From Bacteroidales bacterium 52_46 (GTDB taxonomy: Bacteria; Bacteroidota; Bacteroidia; Bacteroidales; Muribaculaceae): a stretch of 64,000 nt of DNA. The translations under genes and the position numbers were made by a program. The notes under the pieces were generated by a model. That model was not told where the DNA came from and did no database searches. It saw nothing but the letters and a program-made list of their open reading frames with translations. This document shows, piece after piece, positions 33,168 to 43,630 of the stretch (position 1 is its first letter; each line of letters starts with the position of its first letter). The stretch spans positions 62,001 through 126,000 of the forward strand of contig MNQK01000035.1 of assembly GCA_001915385.1 (NCBI GenBank), given 5' to 3'.

Positions 33168-36100
33168 TCAACGGACAATGACTTTTGTCACGGTATTGCC
33201 TACCTTTACAAGATATACGCCCGGTACCACGCTCACGCGGGTATCACCTGTGGCTGTTGCAATATTCTTGCCGTCAACTGATACAATATGCACTACCGCA
33301 TCCGATGCCGCTGTGACAATGATGGTACGGCCTTCGACAACAATTGCAGCGTTTTCCGACATGATATTGTCGATACCCGATACCGAGAGCACGAGGGGCT
33401 CTGAAGCTTCCGATTCGCCGCGGTTGTAGAAGGCGGTCACATGATAGGTGTGGCTTCCGTTCTCGACATCATTGTGGGTGTAGCTGTTGGCCGATACCGG
33501 CTCAGCGTTAAGTTTGACGCCGTCGCAGTACACGTTGTAGCCGTTGAACTCAAGGCCTACGGTTGCATCTGCTGCAAGGTAAGATATGTCATCAAGCATC
33601 AGCATCATGCCATCATCGGATACGACACGGAATGCAAATCGTACGGCTCCTTCCGGAAGCTCGAATGAGAATCGACCCCAGCCGTCTGTGCGTATGACTC
33701 GGTAGTTGTATCCGGCGTTGTTGAATGACGTGAGCTGAATGAACTCATCCGGATCAACTGTGTCGGAAGTCGCATACCACACCTGAAGATATTCGCTGTA
33801 GTTTATTGACGCATTCTTGGCACAGAAGGAAACTGTCTGGGCAGTGCCTTTGAGGGCGGGTGATATTGCCCAGTCGTCTGATTCTATTACCTGTTTGGGA
33901 TCTTCGCCACGGGTCCAGATTGAACCGATATATTGCTTGCCGCTTGCTGCGCGGTATTCTTTGGCATAGTCCGAGTTGGCGAGTGAGCTGTAAGTGCCGT
34001 CGATGATGATGAATGACTCTGGGTCAACGCCGGTGGTATGGTTGGGAATATCAAGATTGCCCAGTCCGCCCGAGGGAGCGCCGTCACGGTCGATAAATGT
34101 CCAGCCCGGGTATTCCTTGGTGAATGCTTCGGCGTTTTCAAACGATTCTACGGTCGCATCGTATGGAAGGTCGGCATCGGTTATGGCATCCCACGTCAGG
34201 GTCACGGTACTTTCTGCCGGCGTACCGTTAAGGTTGCTGACAGTGGGGAGAGTGCTCTCTTCGCGTGTTACTTTTGCCCCCTTGGGTGTCGTATTGTTGC
34301 TGGAGTCGGCATCGGCTGAATATACTATATGTGCAGTGTATTCCACCTCCTTGTCCTGGGCCATGTTGATGGCCTGTTCGAATTTAACGGCTACCGTGGC
34401 TCCGGCTTCGATGTTTTCAACCTGTTTTGTATCAACTACCGTACCGTTGGCAATTAGCTCAACGCTGAACGGACCTGCTGCAAGGCGCCCTACGTTTTCT
34501 ATCGTAGCGGTGACATCGAACGGCTCGCCTGCGGTGACTGTCTCAGGTGCTGTCACTTCTACGGCATTGAGGTCGTAGTCCGGCATATCCATAAACTTCA
34601 TATTGTCGATGAAGCAGTAGACGAGGCCATTGGAGTAATAACGTATGATGAGTTGTATGGCCTTGCCGACATATTCGTCGAGGTTTACAACCTTTTTGGT
34701 CCAGAGATTGTGGGTGTCGTTGCTGTAGTCGATGGTCTCCACAATCTTACTTTCACCTTCGCACACAACTATGATTTCAAACTTGGTAAGGTCGGTTTCT
34801 GTAATCTTCCATGTGTAGAATGAAAATACAGGGTGGTTCGCTCCGGAAAGATCTATTTTGCCGAAGATGAAGTCGCCTATACCCTTGCCGGTGCCAAGTG
34901 TGGCGCTGCTACCCACACGCTCGCCGTAGAAGAACTGGCCGTCACCGTCCTGGCTGGTCACGGAACTCATCTCGCCATCTTCCTTAAGCCCGAATTCGCA
35001 ACCGTCCCATGCATCGAGGCCGATGATGTATTTCTTTGCATCCTCTAAGCATGTCATTGTCACGGGAAGGGAATATGCGGGTCCGACGGCAACGAGTCCG
35101 GCTCCGGCATACTCATCCCCTTCAGCTTCTTTGTTGAGGGCCTGCACACCAATTTGTATGAATGCCTGGGCCGCATCCTGAGGCTGTGCCTGGAATGTGA
35201 ACGTGCGCTCGGTCACCGGCGTTTCGGTGAGCAGTTCCCATTGGCTGTCCTTAACGATATAGACATTGTAGCTTAGGTTGGGGGCGTAGAGGGGATTACC
35301 GTCGATGTCGACAGTCGGAGCATCCCAGGTTATGGTGACTTCCCCGGGCTTTTGCGTATTTTCGACAACCTTCACCGATGTCGGGGCTTCTGGCGTGTTA
35401 GGCCCTACGAATACAGATGCCGTCGCGCTGCGGCCTGTTTCTCCCGCCATGTTGTGTGACACTATGGTATAGGTGTAACGCCCAGCTTGCGCTACGTTGT
35501 CTTTGTAAGTTTGTGCGCTGCCCGCTGCTGCGGTGATTTCTCCTATGCTCTCACCGTCGCGCAGGATGCTTAGTTTCATGTCGCCTGTGTAGGGAGCGCC
35601 GGTAACGGTTGTCGTAGGAGCCTTGAAGTTGAGGGTCACGTTAAGTGCGCCTGTAACGTCGGGTACAAAGGTGATGTCGGTAGCCGCATCGGGCGCACCG
35701 GCTCCGAATGGCTCGGATATGCTGTACGACAGGAGGTAGAGATTCCATTGGTATGCGTCGCTGATAGCGTGGAAGCCAATGAAATATTCTCCTGAGGTGG
35801 CAGGCGCGATGGAAGCTGTCAGGCTGCTCGGAGTGCCTCCGAGTTCGGCAGGCTCTACAAGCGTCGTTGTCATGGCCTCCACCGTAGCTGCGCTGCCTAT
35901 CTTGATTTCAATCTTTTCGGGATAGCCATTGCTGTATGCCCGGGCGAGTGCTTCAAAATCGTATGCTTTGCCGGCTTCGAGATAGATGGCCGGAGAGAAA
36001 ATCCAATCGTCGGCGTCATTGCTTTTGCTATAATCATAGATGGTGCCCTTGCTGGAGTTGAAAATCCATGTTTTGCCGTCTTTGTTGGCGTCAAACACCG

Positions 36101-37757
36101 TATGCTGGCCGAATATCTCTTTATTCGACATATCCATCTCGACCGGAGCATTGTAATGGCCGAGGTAGATGGTGCCTGACATTTTGGCGACAGACGATTT
36201 TGACCCGTATTTCACCACTACACCGTAAGAATAGCCGGTGATTTCATCAGGTATGGTCACGTTGGTCGTCCATGTAGTATCCACCAGATCGTTTGCAACT
36301 ACATCCCCCTTTGCGTCCACTACATCGTAGCGTATGTCGGCTGCATTAACATATCCGCCGTCCGACGATGTGGTAACAGCTTCCCAGGTAAGAGTTATCA
36401 CGCCATCAGCGTATTTAATGTCTACCCCGGATGTGGCTGAGGGAGTGCCTTTGCCTACGTAGCATTCGGCTTTGCTTTGGTTAGACTCGCCGGCTTCGTT
36501 CGTGGCAACGGCAGTGAAAGTAGTGTTGCCGCTGACTGTAAGTTCTTTCGACGTTGTGACAGTGGCGCCCGCGGTGCTTGTACCGCTTGATACGACGCTG
36601 CTTCCGGCATAGATTTTATAACCCATTTCCTGTCCGGCCGCATCAGTCCCGTCATAGAGGGTCGAAGGCATTTTGACGGTGAAATTCACAGTCATAGAGC
36701 CTTCTTCACATGATACGGTGAGTTCGGGTGTCGCAGGTGCTTTGTCAGGCGCCTGGAAGGGTATATAGAGTCCGATAGCTTCGGCATTGTCGGTGAAAGT
36801 GGAGACTATGGCCGATTCTCCGGTGACAGGGTCTATTGCTACAAGACCGCCGCCTTGAGTGGCGGAATCGTTGGAAAACGAGAGTATGATATTGTTGTCT
36901 TTATCGTTATAGGCGGCTGAACTCATATAATAGAGATTGGGGCAGCCGGTAGGCCCGACTAACGTAAGCTCGCCTGTTTCCTTTTTTACTTTGTAGAGTT
37001 CGCCGTCTGTGTCTATGCCGTATGCGTTGCCAAACTTGTCTATTGCTACACCGCGGAAAGAGATGTCGAGGTCGGCGATTTTGACTACTTTTTTTGCCTT
37101 GATGTCCAGATACCCCCAATGGCGGTAAGTTTCACCGTAGTAGTCACCGGAAAAACAGCCGTACACTTTGCCCGATTCCGGGTCGTAGGCTACATCGGTG
37201 GCTTTGATGGGTAAGTCATCGAATTCAATGACGCCGACCTGACTTTTTGTCTCGGTGTCGTACATGTAGAGGTCGTACCCCATCACCCATGAGCCATATT
37301 TCAGCTCATACATGGAATATACGGTATGGTCGCCGTCAAAGAAGCTGTATAGCGGGCTGTTGCACTCGAATTGCATCTCGGTGACGGCATTGTCCGTCAC
37401 CGGCAAACGGTATACACCGTATGGGGCGTTGCTCTGGGTCCAGCTGTCGCTGTAAATCACGGTGCCGTAGACATTGAGGGTAGCCGATATCTGGCTTGAT
37501 TTGGCCACTCTCAGCATTGGTGATACCGGGCCGGTCAGCGAAGTGGACAAAGACCGTGAAATGGCCGATTGTTCTACACTACCCATGCCGCGTGTCCTCA
37601 ATGCTTGTAATCCGCTGCGGTCATCCTGCACGAGATTGCTACGGCTTACTTCCGGTCCACAACCCCGCTGGAATCCTCTGTGTTGCCCCTGCGCGGAACT
37701 CGTCAGCGCTGACAGCGTGGTCATAATGCCGACGAACAGTAAAGATGCTTTCTTCAT
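33168..37757 (-). CDS. Giant multi-domain adhesin-like protein with T9SS type A tail
   Basis: This 1529-residue protein has a signal peptide (MKKASLLFVGIMTTLSALTSSAQG). Its regions are, roughly: 85-340, strands with recurrent DPESGKVYG, DKFGNAYGID and DPVTGESAIV units, like a six-bladed or NHL-type propeller; 345-540, two fibronectin type III-like domains; 550-700, a first choice-of-anchor J/cleaved-adhesin type beta-sandwich (WIFNSSKGTIYDYSKSNDADDWIFSP); 705-900, further FN3 domains; 910-1085, a second jelly-roll; 1090-1180, a CARDB-like domain; 1190-1400, a third cleaved-adhesin domain (WTFIDRDG...SDDWAISPAL); 1400-1455, FN3; and the last 70 residues, a T9SS type A-like CTD ending VPGVYLVKVGNTVTKVIVR. 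Likely a surface adhesin or matrix protein. No protease site was recognised. Confidence 0.82.
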   Translation of the reverse strand: MKKASLLFVGIMTTLSALTSSAQGQHRGFQRGCGPEVSRSNLVQDDRSGLQALRTRGMGSVEQSAISRSLSTSLTGPVSPMLRVAKSSQISATLNVYGTVIYSDSWTQSNAPYGVYRLPVTDNAVTEMQFECNSPLYSFFDGDHTVYSMYELKYGSWVMGYDLYMYDTETKSQVGVIEFDDLPIKATDVAYDPESGKVYGCFSGDYYGETYRHWGYLDIKAKKVVKIADLDISFRGVAIDKFGNAYGIDTDGELYKVKKETGELTLVGPTGCPNLYYMSSAAYNDKDNNIILSFSNDSATQGGGLVAIDPVTGESAIVSTFTDNAEAIGLYIPFQAPDKAPATPELTVSCEEGSMTVNFTVKMPSTLYDGTDAAGQEMGYKIYAGSSVVSSGTSTAGATVTTSKELTVSGNTTFTAVATNEAGESNQSKAECYVGKGTPSATSGVDIKYADGVITLTWEAVTTSSDGGYVNAADIRYDVVDAKGDVVANDLVDTTWTTNVTIPDEITGYSYGVVVKYGSKSSVAKMSGTIYLGHYNAPVEMDMSNKEIFGQHTVFDANKDGKTWIFNSSKGTIYDYSKSNDADDWIFSPAIYLEAGKAYDFEALARAYSNGYPEKIEIKIGSAATVEAMTTTLVEPAELGGTPSSLTASIAPATSGEYFIGFHAISDAYQWNLYLLSYSISEPFGAGAPDAATDITFVPDVTGALNVTLNFKAPTTTVTGAPYTGDMKLSILRDGESIGEITAAAGSAQTYKDNVAQAGRYTYTIVSHNMAGETGRSATASVFVGPNTPEAPTSVKVVENTQKPGEVTITWDAPTVDIDGNPLYAPNLSYNVYIVKDSQWELLTETPVTERTFTFQAQPQDAAQAFIQIGVQALNKEAEGDEYAGAGLVAVGPAYSLPVTMTCLEDAKKYIIGLDAWDGCEFGLKEDGEMSSVTSQDGDGQFFYGERVGSSATLGTGKGIGDFIFGKIDLSGANHPVFSFYTWKITETDLTKFEIIVVCEGESKIVETIDYSNDTHNLWTKKVVNLDEYVGKAIQLIIRYYSNGLVYCFIDNMKFMDMPDYDLNAVEVTAPETVTAGEPFDVTATIENVGRLAAGPFSVELIANGTVVDTKQVENIEAGATVAVKFEQAINMAQDKEVEYTAHIVYSADADSSNNTTPKGAKVTREESTLPTVSNLNGTPAESTVTLTWDAITDADLPYDATVESFENAEAFTKEYPGWTFIDRDGAPSGGLGNLDIPNHTTGVDPESFIIIDGTYSSLANSDYAKEYRAASGKQYIGSIWTRGEDPKQVIESDDWAISPALKGTAQTVSFCAKNASINYSEYLQVWYATSDTVDPDEFIQLTSFNNAGYNYRVIRTDGWGRFSFELPEGAVRFAFRVVSDDGMMLMLDDISYLAADATVGLEFNGYNVYCDGVKLNAEPVSANSYTHNDVENGSHTYHVTAFYNRGESEASEPLVLSVSGIDNIMSENAAIVVEGRTIIVTAASDAVVHIVSVDGKNIATATGDTRVSVVPGVYLVKVGNTVTKVIVR

Positions 37758-37949
37758 TGTTTGAAATAGGATTTATTAGTATTGGTTTACATTCCGCAAT
37801 ATTGAAATCTCCATAGAGGGATGAGACTTCAATATTGCTTTTCTTTCAAATGCAAATATATGACATTTTGGCGAAAATATTTGCATATTGCAAGAAATTT
37901 GTTCGGTTTTTTTGCATAAAAATACTGCTTAAGCATGCAGATGCGTCCA

Positions 37950-38077
37950 AATGCTGTTTACTTAAGTTGAGTGGAGCGGGGGCGTCCCGCCCCCGAGGTA
38001 ACTTTTTGGAACTTAAAACAATAGCACGAGGGCGGGACGCCCTCGCTCCACTCAACTCAGCTTGAGTAAACAGCATT
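37950..38077. repeat. MITE-like element, family A copy 2
   Basis: Outer inverted repeats AATGCTGTTTACTTAAG (37950-37966) and CTTGAGTAAACAGCATT (38061-38077) enclose two inner GC-rich palindromes (core GGGCGTCCCGCCC). It sits between the adhesin promoter region and the uvrA 3' end. Confidence 0.8.
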
Positions 38078-38116
38078 GCGTGGCGTTCCTACCTTCGGAG
38101 TTCTGCATCACCCTCC

Positions 38117-38150
38117 CAATTATGAATTATGCATTATGAATTATGAATTG
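38117..38150. repeat. 34-bp AT-rich repeat overlapping the uvrA stop
   Basis: An array of the unit ATGAATTAT with a central ATGCATTATG. It is identical over 34 bases to 62309-62342 and provides the last codons and stop of uvrA (38141-38143). Confidence 0.8.
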
Positions 38151-41032
38151 CTCGAAAGCTCCTCTTTGATATACTCCGCGGTGGGTGATGATGTAGTGGC
38201 GATTTCCTCCGGCGTTCCCTGCGCGATGATTCTGCCGCCGTTCTTGCCACCGCCCGGACCCATGTCGACTATGCGGTCGGCCACTTTGATGACATCGAGG
38301 TTGTGCTCTATCACGATTACGGTGTTACCTTTGTCGACCAGACGGTTGAGCACCGCAAGCAGGGTCTTTATATCCTCGAAATGAAGCCCTGTGGTAGGTT
38401 CGTCGAGTATGAAAAGGGTCTTGCCGGTATCGCGTTTCGACAGCTCTGTGGCGAGCTTCACACGCTGGTTCTCGCCGCCCGACAGTGTCGACGACGGCTG
38501 ACCGAGCTTGATGTAGCCCAGACCGATATCCTGAAGTACCTTTATCTTGTTGAGTATGTTCGGAATATTGGCGAAAAACTCCACCGCCTGATTGATGGTC
38601 ATGTTGAGCACGTCGGCGATAGACTTCCCTTTGAATCGCACTTCAAGCGTCTCGCGGTTGTATCGGCGTCCGCCGCACACCTCGCACGGCACCAGTACGT
38701 CGGGCAGAAAATTCATCTCGATGGTCTTGTACCCGTTGCCGGCGCAAGCCTCGCAGCGTCCCCCCTTGATGTTGAATGAGAAACGTCCCGGCTTGTAGCC
38801 GCGTATCTGCGCCTCAGGAAGCCGCACGAACAGGTTGCGTATGTCGGTGAACACTCCCGTATAGGTGGCGGGATTTGAGCGCGGCGAGCGGCCTAACGGC
38901 GACTGGTCGACAGTCACAATCTTATCGATGTTTTCTATCCCCTCGATTGAAGCGTGGGGTAGCGGTTCCTGCAGCGACCGGTAGAAATGCTTAGACAGGA
39001 TAGGCTGTAGCGTGCCGTTGATGAGCGACGATTTCCCCGAGCCTGACACACCGCAGATGCAGGTCAGCGTGCCTAACTCTATCGTGAGGTCGACATCGCG
39101 CAGGTTGTGGCCCGAAGCCCCGCGTACGGTCAGAGTCTTGCCGTTGCCGGGGCGGCGTGTTTCGGGTACGGCTATCGTACGTTTGCCGTTGAGATAGTCG
39201 GCTGTGATGGTGCCGCTTTCGAGCATCTTCCGAGGCGTACCCTCGAACACTACCTCCCCGCCGTGACGCCCTGCGCGCGGACCGATGTCGACTACATAGT
39301 CGGCCTCAAGCATCATCTCCTTGTCATGTTCCACGACTATCACCGAATTGGATGCGTCGCGCAGACGCTTGAGCGAGTTGATTAATCGCCGATTGTCACG
39401 CTGATGCAGACCGATTGACGGTTCGTCGAGTATGTAAAGCACGTTGACAAGCTCCGACCCGAGCTGTGTGGCAAGCCTTATGCGCTGGCTCTCGCCGCCC
39501 GACAGCGTTGCCGAAGCGCGGTTGAGTGACAGATAGTCCAGTCCGACATCAACAAGAAAGCTCAGGCGCGTGCGTATCTCCTTGAGTATCTCCGTCGCTA
39601 TGATACGCTGCGACGGGTTCAGATACTGTTCGGCGCCTTTGACCCATTCGAGCAGATCGACAATATCCATCCGGCTCAGATCGGCGATATTCTTCTCTCC
39701 GATAAAGAAATGCAGCGCCTCACGGTTCAGGCGGTCGCCGTGGCACTCGGGACATACCGTCTGCGTGTAGAACTGGCCGCTCCATTTTTTCGACTGCGAG
39801 TCGTCATCGTCGGCACTCAGTGTCTCGATATATTTCACAATGCCTTCGTAAGCAAGGAAATAACTCGAGTATGGCGAACTGTGTTTGAGCTGAAGCCGCT
39901 CAGGCGTGCCGTTGAGTATGTCGTTGACAGCCTCCTCTGGCAAATCCTTGACCGGGGTGTTGAGGTCGGCGCCATATTTTTCGCATATCGCCTCTATCTG
40001 CCAGAACACCACGCTGTTTTTCTGCTTGCCTAAGGGTGCTATCGCCCCTTTCGCTATCGAAATACTGTCGTCGGGTATTATTTTCGCACGGTCCACGAGA
40101 TTGACCGTACCGAGCCCCTTGCAGCATGGACATGCTCCCTGCGGGGAGTTGAACGAGAAATTGTGCGGAGCCGGCTCGCGGTACGATATGCCGCTCACCG
40201 GGTCCATCAGCGACTGCGAGTAATGCCCTATGGCATTGTCGTCGATGTCGTATATCATCATCTGCTTGTCACCCTGACGCAAGGCGTTTGCCACGGAGTC
40301 GCGCAGGCGCGAGTCATCCTTGTCGGCCACTTTCAGCTTGTCGATTACAATCTCGATGGAGTGGTTCTTGTATCGGTCGAGCTTCATGCCGGGCTCAATC
40401 TCGCGTATGTGTCCGTCCACGCGCACGGTCACGTACCCCTTCTTCTGCAGTTGCTCGAACAGGTCCTTGTAATGCCCCTTTCGGTTGTGCACTACCGGAG
40501 CCAACAGCATAATCTTGCGCCCGGCATACCGTTCGAGTATCAGGCTTACAATCTTCTCCTCGCTGTACTTCACCATCGGCTCTCCCGATATATAGCTGCG
40601 CGCGGTTGCCACGCGGGCATACAGCAGACGCAGGAAGTCGTATATCTCGGTCGTGGTGCCTATGGTGCTTCGCGGGTTGCGGTTGACCGTTTTCTGCTCG
40701 ATGGCTATCACCGGGCTCAGACCGCTTATATGGTCCACGTCGGGGCGCTCCAGATTGCCTAAAAGATTGCGTGCGTAGGCCGAAAAAGTCTCGATATAGC
40801 GCCGTTGTCCCTCAGCGAATATCGTGTCGAATGCCAGTGACGACTTGCCGCTGCCGCTCAGACCGGTAATCACGGTCAGCGCGTTGTGCGGTATCGTCAC
40901 GTCGATATTCTTGAGATTGTTGACACGCGCGCCTATCACCTGCAGTGAGTCAAGCGGGCGTATTTCTGTCAGGCGTGTCGCCGTACTGTCTGTCGGCGTT
41001 CCGGTGTTTGCTGTATCAGTCTTTTCCTTCAT
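38141..41032 (-). CDS. uvrA: UvrA, excinuclease ABC subunit A
   Basis: This 963-residue damage-recognition ATPase of nucleotide-excision repair has two ABC modules. Walker A motifs are GLSGSGKSS and GVSGSGKSS. Signatures are LSGGESQRIRLATQLG and LSGGENQRVKLATELS, with Walker B LYILDEPSIGLHQRD and LFILDEPTTGLHFED. Zinc modules are CPCCKGLG...CPECHGDRLN and CEACAGNGYKTIEMNFLPD...CEVCGGRRYN. The length is typical. The N-terminal about 30 residues (MKEKTDTANTGTPTDSTATR) are a low-complexity addition. The C-terminus ends in the 34-bp AT-rich repeat. Confidence 0.97.
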   Translation of the reverse strand: MKEKTDTANTGTPTDSTATRLTEIRPLDSLQVIGARVNNLKNIDVTIPHNALTVITGLSGSGKSSLAFDTIFAEGQRRYIETFSAYARNLLGNLERPDVDHISGLSPVIAIEQKTVNRNPRSTIGTTTEIYDFLRLLYARVATARSYISGEPMVKYSEEKIVSLILERYAGRKIMLLAPVVHNRKGHYKDLFEQLQKKGYVTVRVDGHIREIEPGMKLDRYKNHSIEIVIDKLKVADKDDSRLRDSVANALRQGDKQMMIYDIDDNAIGHYSQSLMDPVSGISYREPAPHNFSFNSPQGACPCCKGLGTVNLVDRAKIIPDDSISIAKGAIAPLGKQKNSVVFWQIEAICEKYGADLNTPVKDLPEEAVNDILNGTPERLQLKHSSPYSSYFLAYEGIVKYIETLSADDDDSQSKKWSGQFYTQTVCPECHGDRLNREALHFFIGEKNIADLSRMDIVDLLEWVKGAEQYLNPSQRIIATEILKEIRTRLSFLVDVGLDYLSLNRASATLSGGESQRIRLATQLGSELVNVLYILDEPSIGLHQRDNRRLINSLKRLRDASNSVIVVEHDKEMMLEADYVVDIGPRAGRHGGEVVFEGTPRKMLESGTITADYLNGKRTIAVPETRRPGNGKTLTVRGASGHNLRDVDLTIELGTLTCICGVSGSGKSSLINGTLQPILSKHFYRSLQEPLPHASIEGIENIDKIVTVDQSPLGRSPRSNPATYTGVFTDIRNLFVRLPEAQIRGYKPGRFSFNIKGGRCEACAGNGYKTIEMNFLPDVLVPCEVCGGRRYNRETLEVRFKGKSIADVLNMTINQAVEFFANIPNILNKIKVLQDIGLGYIKLGQPSSTLSGGENQRVKLATELSKRDTGKTLFILDEPTTGLHFEDIKTLLAVLNRLVDKGNTVIVIEHNLDVIKVADRIVDMGPGGGKNGGRIIAQGTPEEIATTSSPTAEYIKEELSSNS

Positions 41033-41057
41033 GTCTGTTGTCTATGAGATTGTTATC

Positions 41058-42014
41058 TCATTTCACCCATGCCGGGTTGTATATGTTTTTTGAAGCGGTG
41101 GAGCGGTGTAGCGAGTCACGTTTGGGCACCCGCACGCGATACGTCTTGCCCGTCTTGTTTGGAAGCGTCTTGTCGCGTATCCACATATTGGCGTCCTTGA
41201 GCTGTGCGTAGCTTATGCCATGCTTTTTCGCCCACGACGGCCAGTCCTCCACCGGAGTGTTCACCTCCACGATGTCATATTCAATCGGGGTATAGAACTG
41301 GTCGGGTGTCAGCGCGAAGCCGTAGGCACGCGGATTCTCCATAATCAGCTTCGTGGCTAAGATACGGAACATATAGCGCGTCGTCTCTTCATTGAGATAG
41401 AGGTCCATCGCCGTAGTGGCCTGCTGCGCGTCAAGCTCCTTGGTGATTCGTGCCGGTCCGGCGTTGTAGGCTGCCGCCACCGACTCCCAGTCGCCATACT
41501 TCGCTTTCAGTGATTTGAGAAAACGGCATGCTGCCGCCGTAGCTTTCTCCACATCGTAGCGTTCGTCGACATACTCGTTGACTTCGAGCCCGTATTGCTT
41601 GGCTGTCGACGGTATGAACTGCCATATTCCGGCGGCTTTGGCCGGGGAGTAAGCGCGCGGATTGAGCGAACTCTCTATGCACGCCAGGTAGATTATATCC
41701 TCGGGCACGCCGTTCTTTTTGAGTATGGGCAGTATCTCGGGAAAGTACCTGTTGGCACGCTTCAGCAGCAACAGCGTGTTGCCGTGCGTGTAGGATATTG
41801 CGGTAAGTTCGCGGTCGAGGCGTTCGTACAGGTCTATGCGGTCAAGGTCATACTCCGTGTCGGCGAATTTGGCCTTCTCCGGTATGCGGGGACTGCGCAC
41901 GGGGCTGAGCACCGTCGACGCGTTTGATGCCTGCTGGGCCGATGCCTCCGGGCCTGTCGGCGCCAAGCCGGCTGTCGCAACTAAAGCGAGGGTAACAAAA
42001 AGTGGTGATTTCAT
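41058..42014 (-). CDS. Exported lytic transglycosylase (SLT/MltD-like)
   Basis: This 318-residue protein has a signal peptide (MKSPLFVTLALVATAGLAPTGPEASA). Its SLT domain at about 95-235 contains the catalytic Glu in IYLACIESSLNPRAYSPAKAAGIWQF, the GLEVNEYVDERYDVEKAT segment and the substrate motif VAAAYNAGPARI. These enzymes cleave peptidoglycan between MurNAc and GlcNAc with 1,6-anhydro products. The C-terminal 70 residues (EDWPSWAKKHGISYAQLKDANMWIRDKTL ... TYRVRVPKRD) resemble a diverged LysM-like binding repeat. It begins 25 bases after... its stop lies 25 bases upstream of the uvrA start on the same strand. Confidence 0.88.
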   Translation of the reverse strand: MKSPLFVTLALVATAGLAPTGPEASAQQASNASTVLSPVRSPRIPEKAKFADTEYDLDRIDLYERLDRELTAISYTHGNTLLLLKRANRYFPEILPILKKNGVPEDIIYLACIESSLNPRAYSPAKAAGIWQFIPSTAKQYGLEVNEYVDERYDVEKATAAACRFLKSLKAKYGDWESVAAAYNAGPARITKELDAQQATTAMDLYLNEETTRYMFRILATKLIMENPRAYGFALTPDQFYTPIEYDIVEVNTPVEDWPSWAKKHGISYAQLKDANMWIRDKTLPNKTGKTYRVRVPKRDSLHRSTASKNIYNPAWVK

Positions 42015-42053
42015 TGAATGATGTCCGTTTTAATGGAATGATGTCCGTTTTAT
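42010..42053. repeat. Two direct copies of a 17-bp sequence
   Basis: GAATGATGTCCGTTTTA occurs twice in a row, separated by one or two bases, just upstream of the lytic transglycosylase ATG. It may be a recent duplication of the leader. Confidence 0.5.
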
Positions 42054-42177
42054 TCGTATTGGAAACTTGGTGGTCGTTTTTCGCCGGGCGGATGCCGCAT
42101 TCCGCGGTATCTTCTCGATTGAGGCGCCGGCCGCCGTACGGCGCGAACCCGTCGCACCCGTCGCTCGAAGCGGTATA

Positions 42178-43545
42178 TTATTCTGTAACGTTTTGTCCTT
42201 GCGATTGGTTGTAGCGTATTATGTTGATGTCGCCCGACAAATCATATTTATGTCCGTCGGCACCGCGGGCTTTTATCACATAATAATATACTCCCGACGG
42301 TACGAGTTTGCCGTTGTATTTCCCGTCCCAGCCCTGCGAGGGGTGGTTGAGTGTGGTGATTTTCACGCCCCACCGGTTGAATATATGGCATTCGAAGTCG
42401 ACAATCGACTTGTAGCTCACTTTCCACTCGTCGTTGACACCCTCCGACGCTCCCGGTGAGAACGCGTTGGGGCACAGCAGTTTGCTTTCTCCTATCTGTA
42501 TCTCGTAGACGGGGCTGAACCAGTCGCACGTGCCGTCGGCGTTGCTCGCCTGAAAGCGCATGTACCAAGTGCCGTATTCGGTAAACGTATACTCTACTTC
42601 CGTCTGGTTGAACCGCAGCTCGTATGTGTCGAATTCGGGCGATGATGACAGCTGCCATTCGGTGAAACGGACAGCATCGGTCACAGCGGCCACGAATGTT
42701 ATGTCCACGGGCGCCGACCCGCCTAGTTCGCTCGACTGGTCGTTCTGCTCGTTGTCGTTGTCGCGCTCCTCCTTTTCGGCGTATGTCATCGCCTCTACGG
42801 CATTGGTGATATAGGTAGTGCTCTCGACCTGTTCACCCGAGCCCCATTCTTCGGCAAAGCGGTCGCCGCTTAGGGCGAATTGGGTGTCGCACAGCGGTTT
42901 GTCCACGCGTACCGTAGCTTTGAGTGCGTCGAGATATTCCTCTTTGTTCACCTGATTGTATGCTTTTGCAGTCTCGTCGTAGGCAAGGGTCCTGTAGCTC
43001 AGCGTATATCCGCGGTCAAGCGTGCGCGGCGCGCCGTTGATGGTATAGTAGTTTATCGCATAATTGCGGTTCTGGCCATGCAGCGTGATGTCTAAGAACA
43101 ACGACTGGCAGTCGCTGTCCTCCTCATTGAACGATATTCCCGTGAAATCAACCCTGTATGCCGTATAATTGACAATCCAGAAATGATGCATGCGTCCGCC
43201 ATCCTCGACAGTGATGCCGTATCCGTCGCCGTCGGCAAGCGCGTACGCTGACGTATTGCCGCTTACGGCCGCACTCACCGGCTCAGCGTAAGCCGCGCCC
43301 GAATTGCCCCATTTGCTCCATTTCGCGGCCGCGGAAGGATACGATGCCGTCATTCCGGCGGTATTCTCAACCACATAAATCTTATCCAGACCGGTTGAAG
43401 CGTCGGCACTGACAGGAATCACCCTCCCGCCCGAAAACGACAGCTCGGCGCCCATCGCACTCGCCGCCGTCACGGCAATCAGTGCGACAACACATACCGC
43501 CTTCAGCAAAGCGTTGAAAATATTGTAATTATGCAAATACTTCAT
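42178..43545 (-). CDS. T9SS type B (CHU_C / gliding-associated C-terminal) cargo protein
   Basis: This 455-residue protein has a signal sequence around residues 11-32 (FNALLKAVCVVALIAVTAASAMGA). The first 330 residues are beta-rich and unrecognised apart from a PKD/Ig-like stretch (YTFTEYGTWYMRFQASNADGT). The final 100 residues are the CHU_C/gliding-motility C-terminal domain: LLCPNAFSPGASEGVNDEWKV, CHIFNRWGVKITTL, GWDGKYNGKLVPSGVYYYVIKA. This is the type B signal for T9SS export. No other gliding genes (gldK-N) are in the window besides sprA. Confidence 0.85.
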   Translation of the reverse strand: MKYLHNYNIFNALLKAVCVVALIAVTAASAMGAELSFSGGRVIPVSADASTGLDKIYVVENTAGMTASYPSAAAKWSKWGNSGAAYAEPVSAAVSGNTSAYALADGDGYGITVEDGGRMHHFWIVNYTAYRVDFTGISFNEEDSDCQSLFLDITLHGQNRNYAINYYTINGAPRTLDRGYTLSYRTLAYDETAKAYNQVNKEEYLDALKATVRVDKPLCDTQFALSGDRFAEEWGSGEQVESTTYITNAVEAMTYAEKEERDNDNEQNDQSSELGGSAPVDITFVAAVTDAVRFTEWQLSSSPEFDTYELRFNQTEVEYTFTEYGTWYMRFQASNADGTCDWFSPVYEIQIGESKLLCPNAFSPGASEGVNDEWKVSYKSIVDFECHIFNRWGVKITTLNHPSQGWDGKYNGKLVPSGVYYYVIKARGADGHKYDLSGDINIIRYNQSQGQNVTE

Positions 43546-43630
43546 AGTATCGAAACATATAAAATAATCAATCTACGAAGATACGAAATTTCCTCCTAAT
43601 ATCCAAATAGGAACTCTACCGTCAATTCTA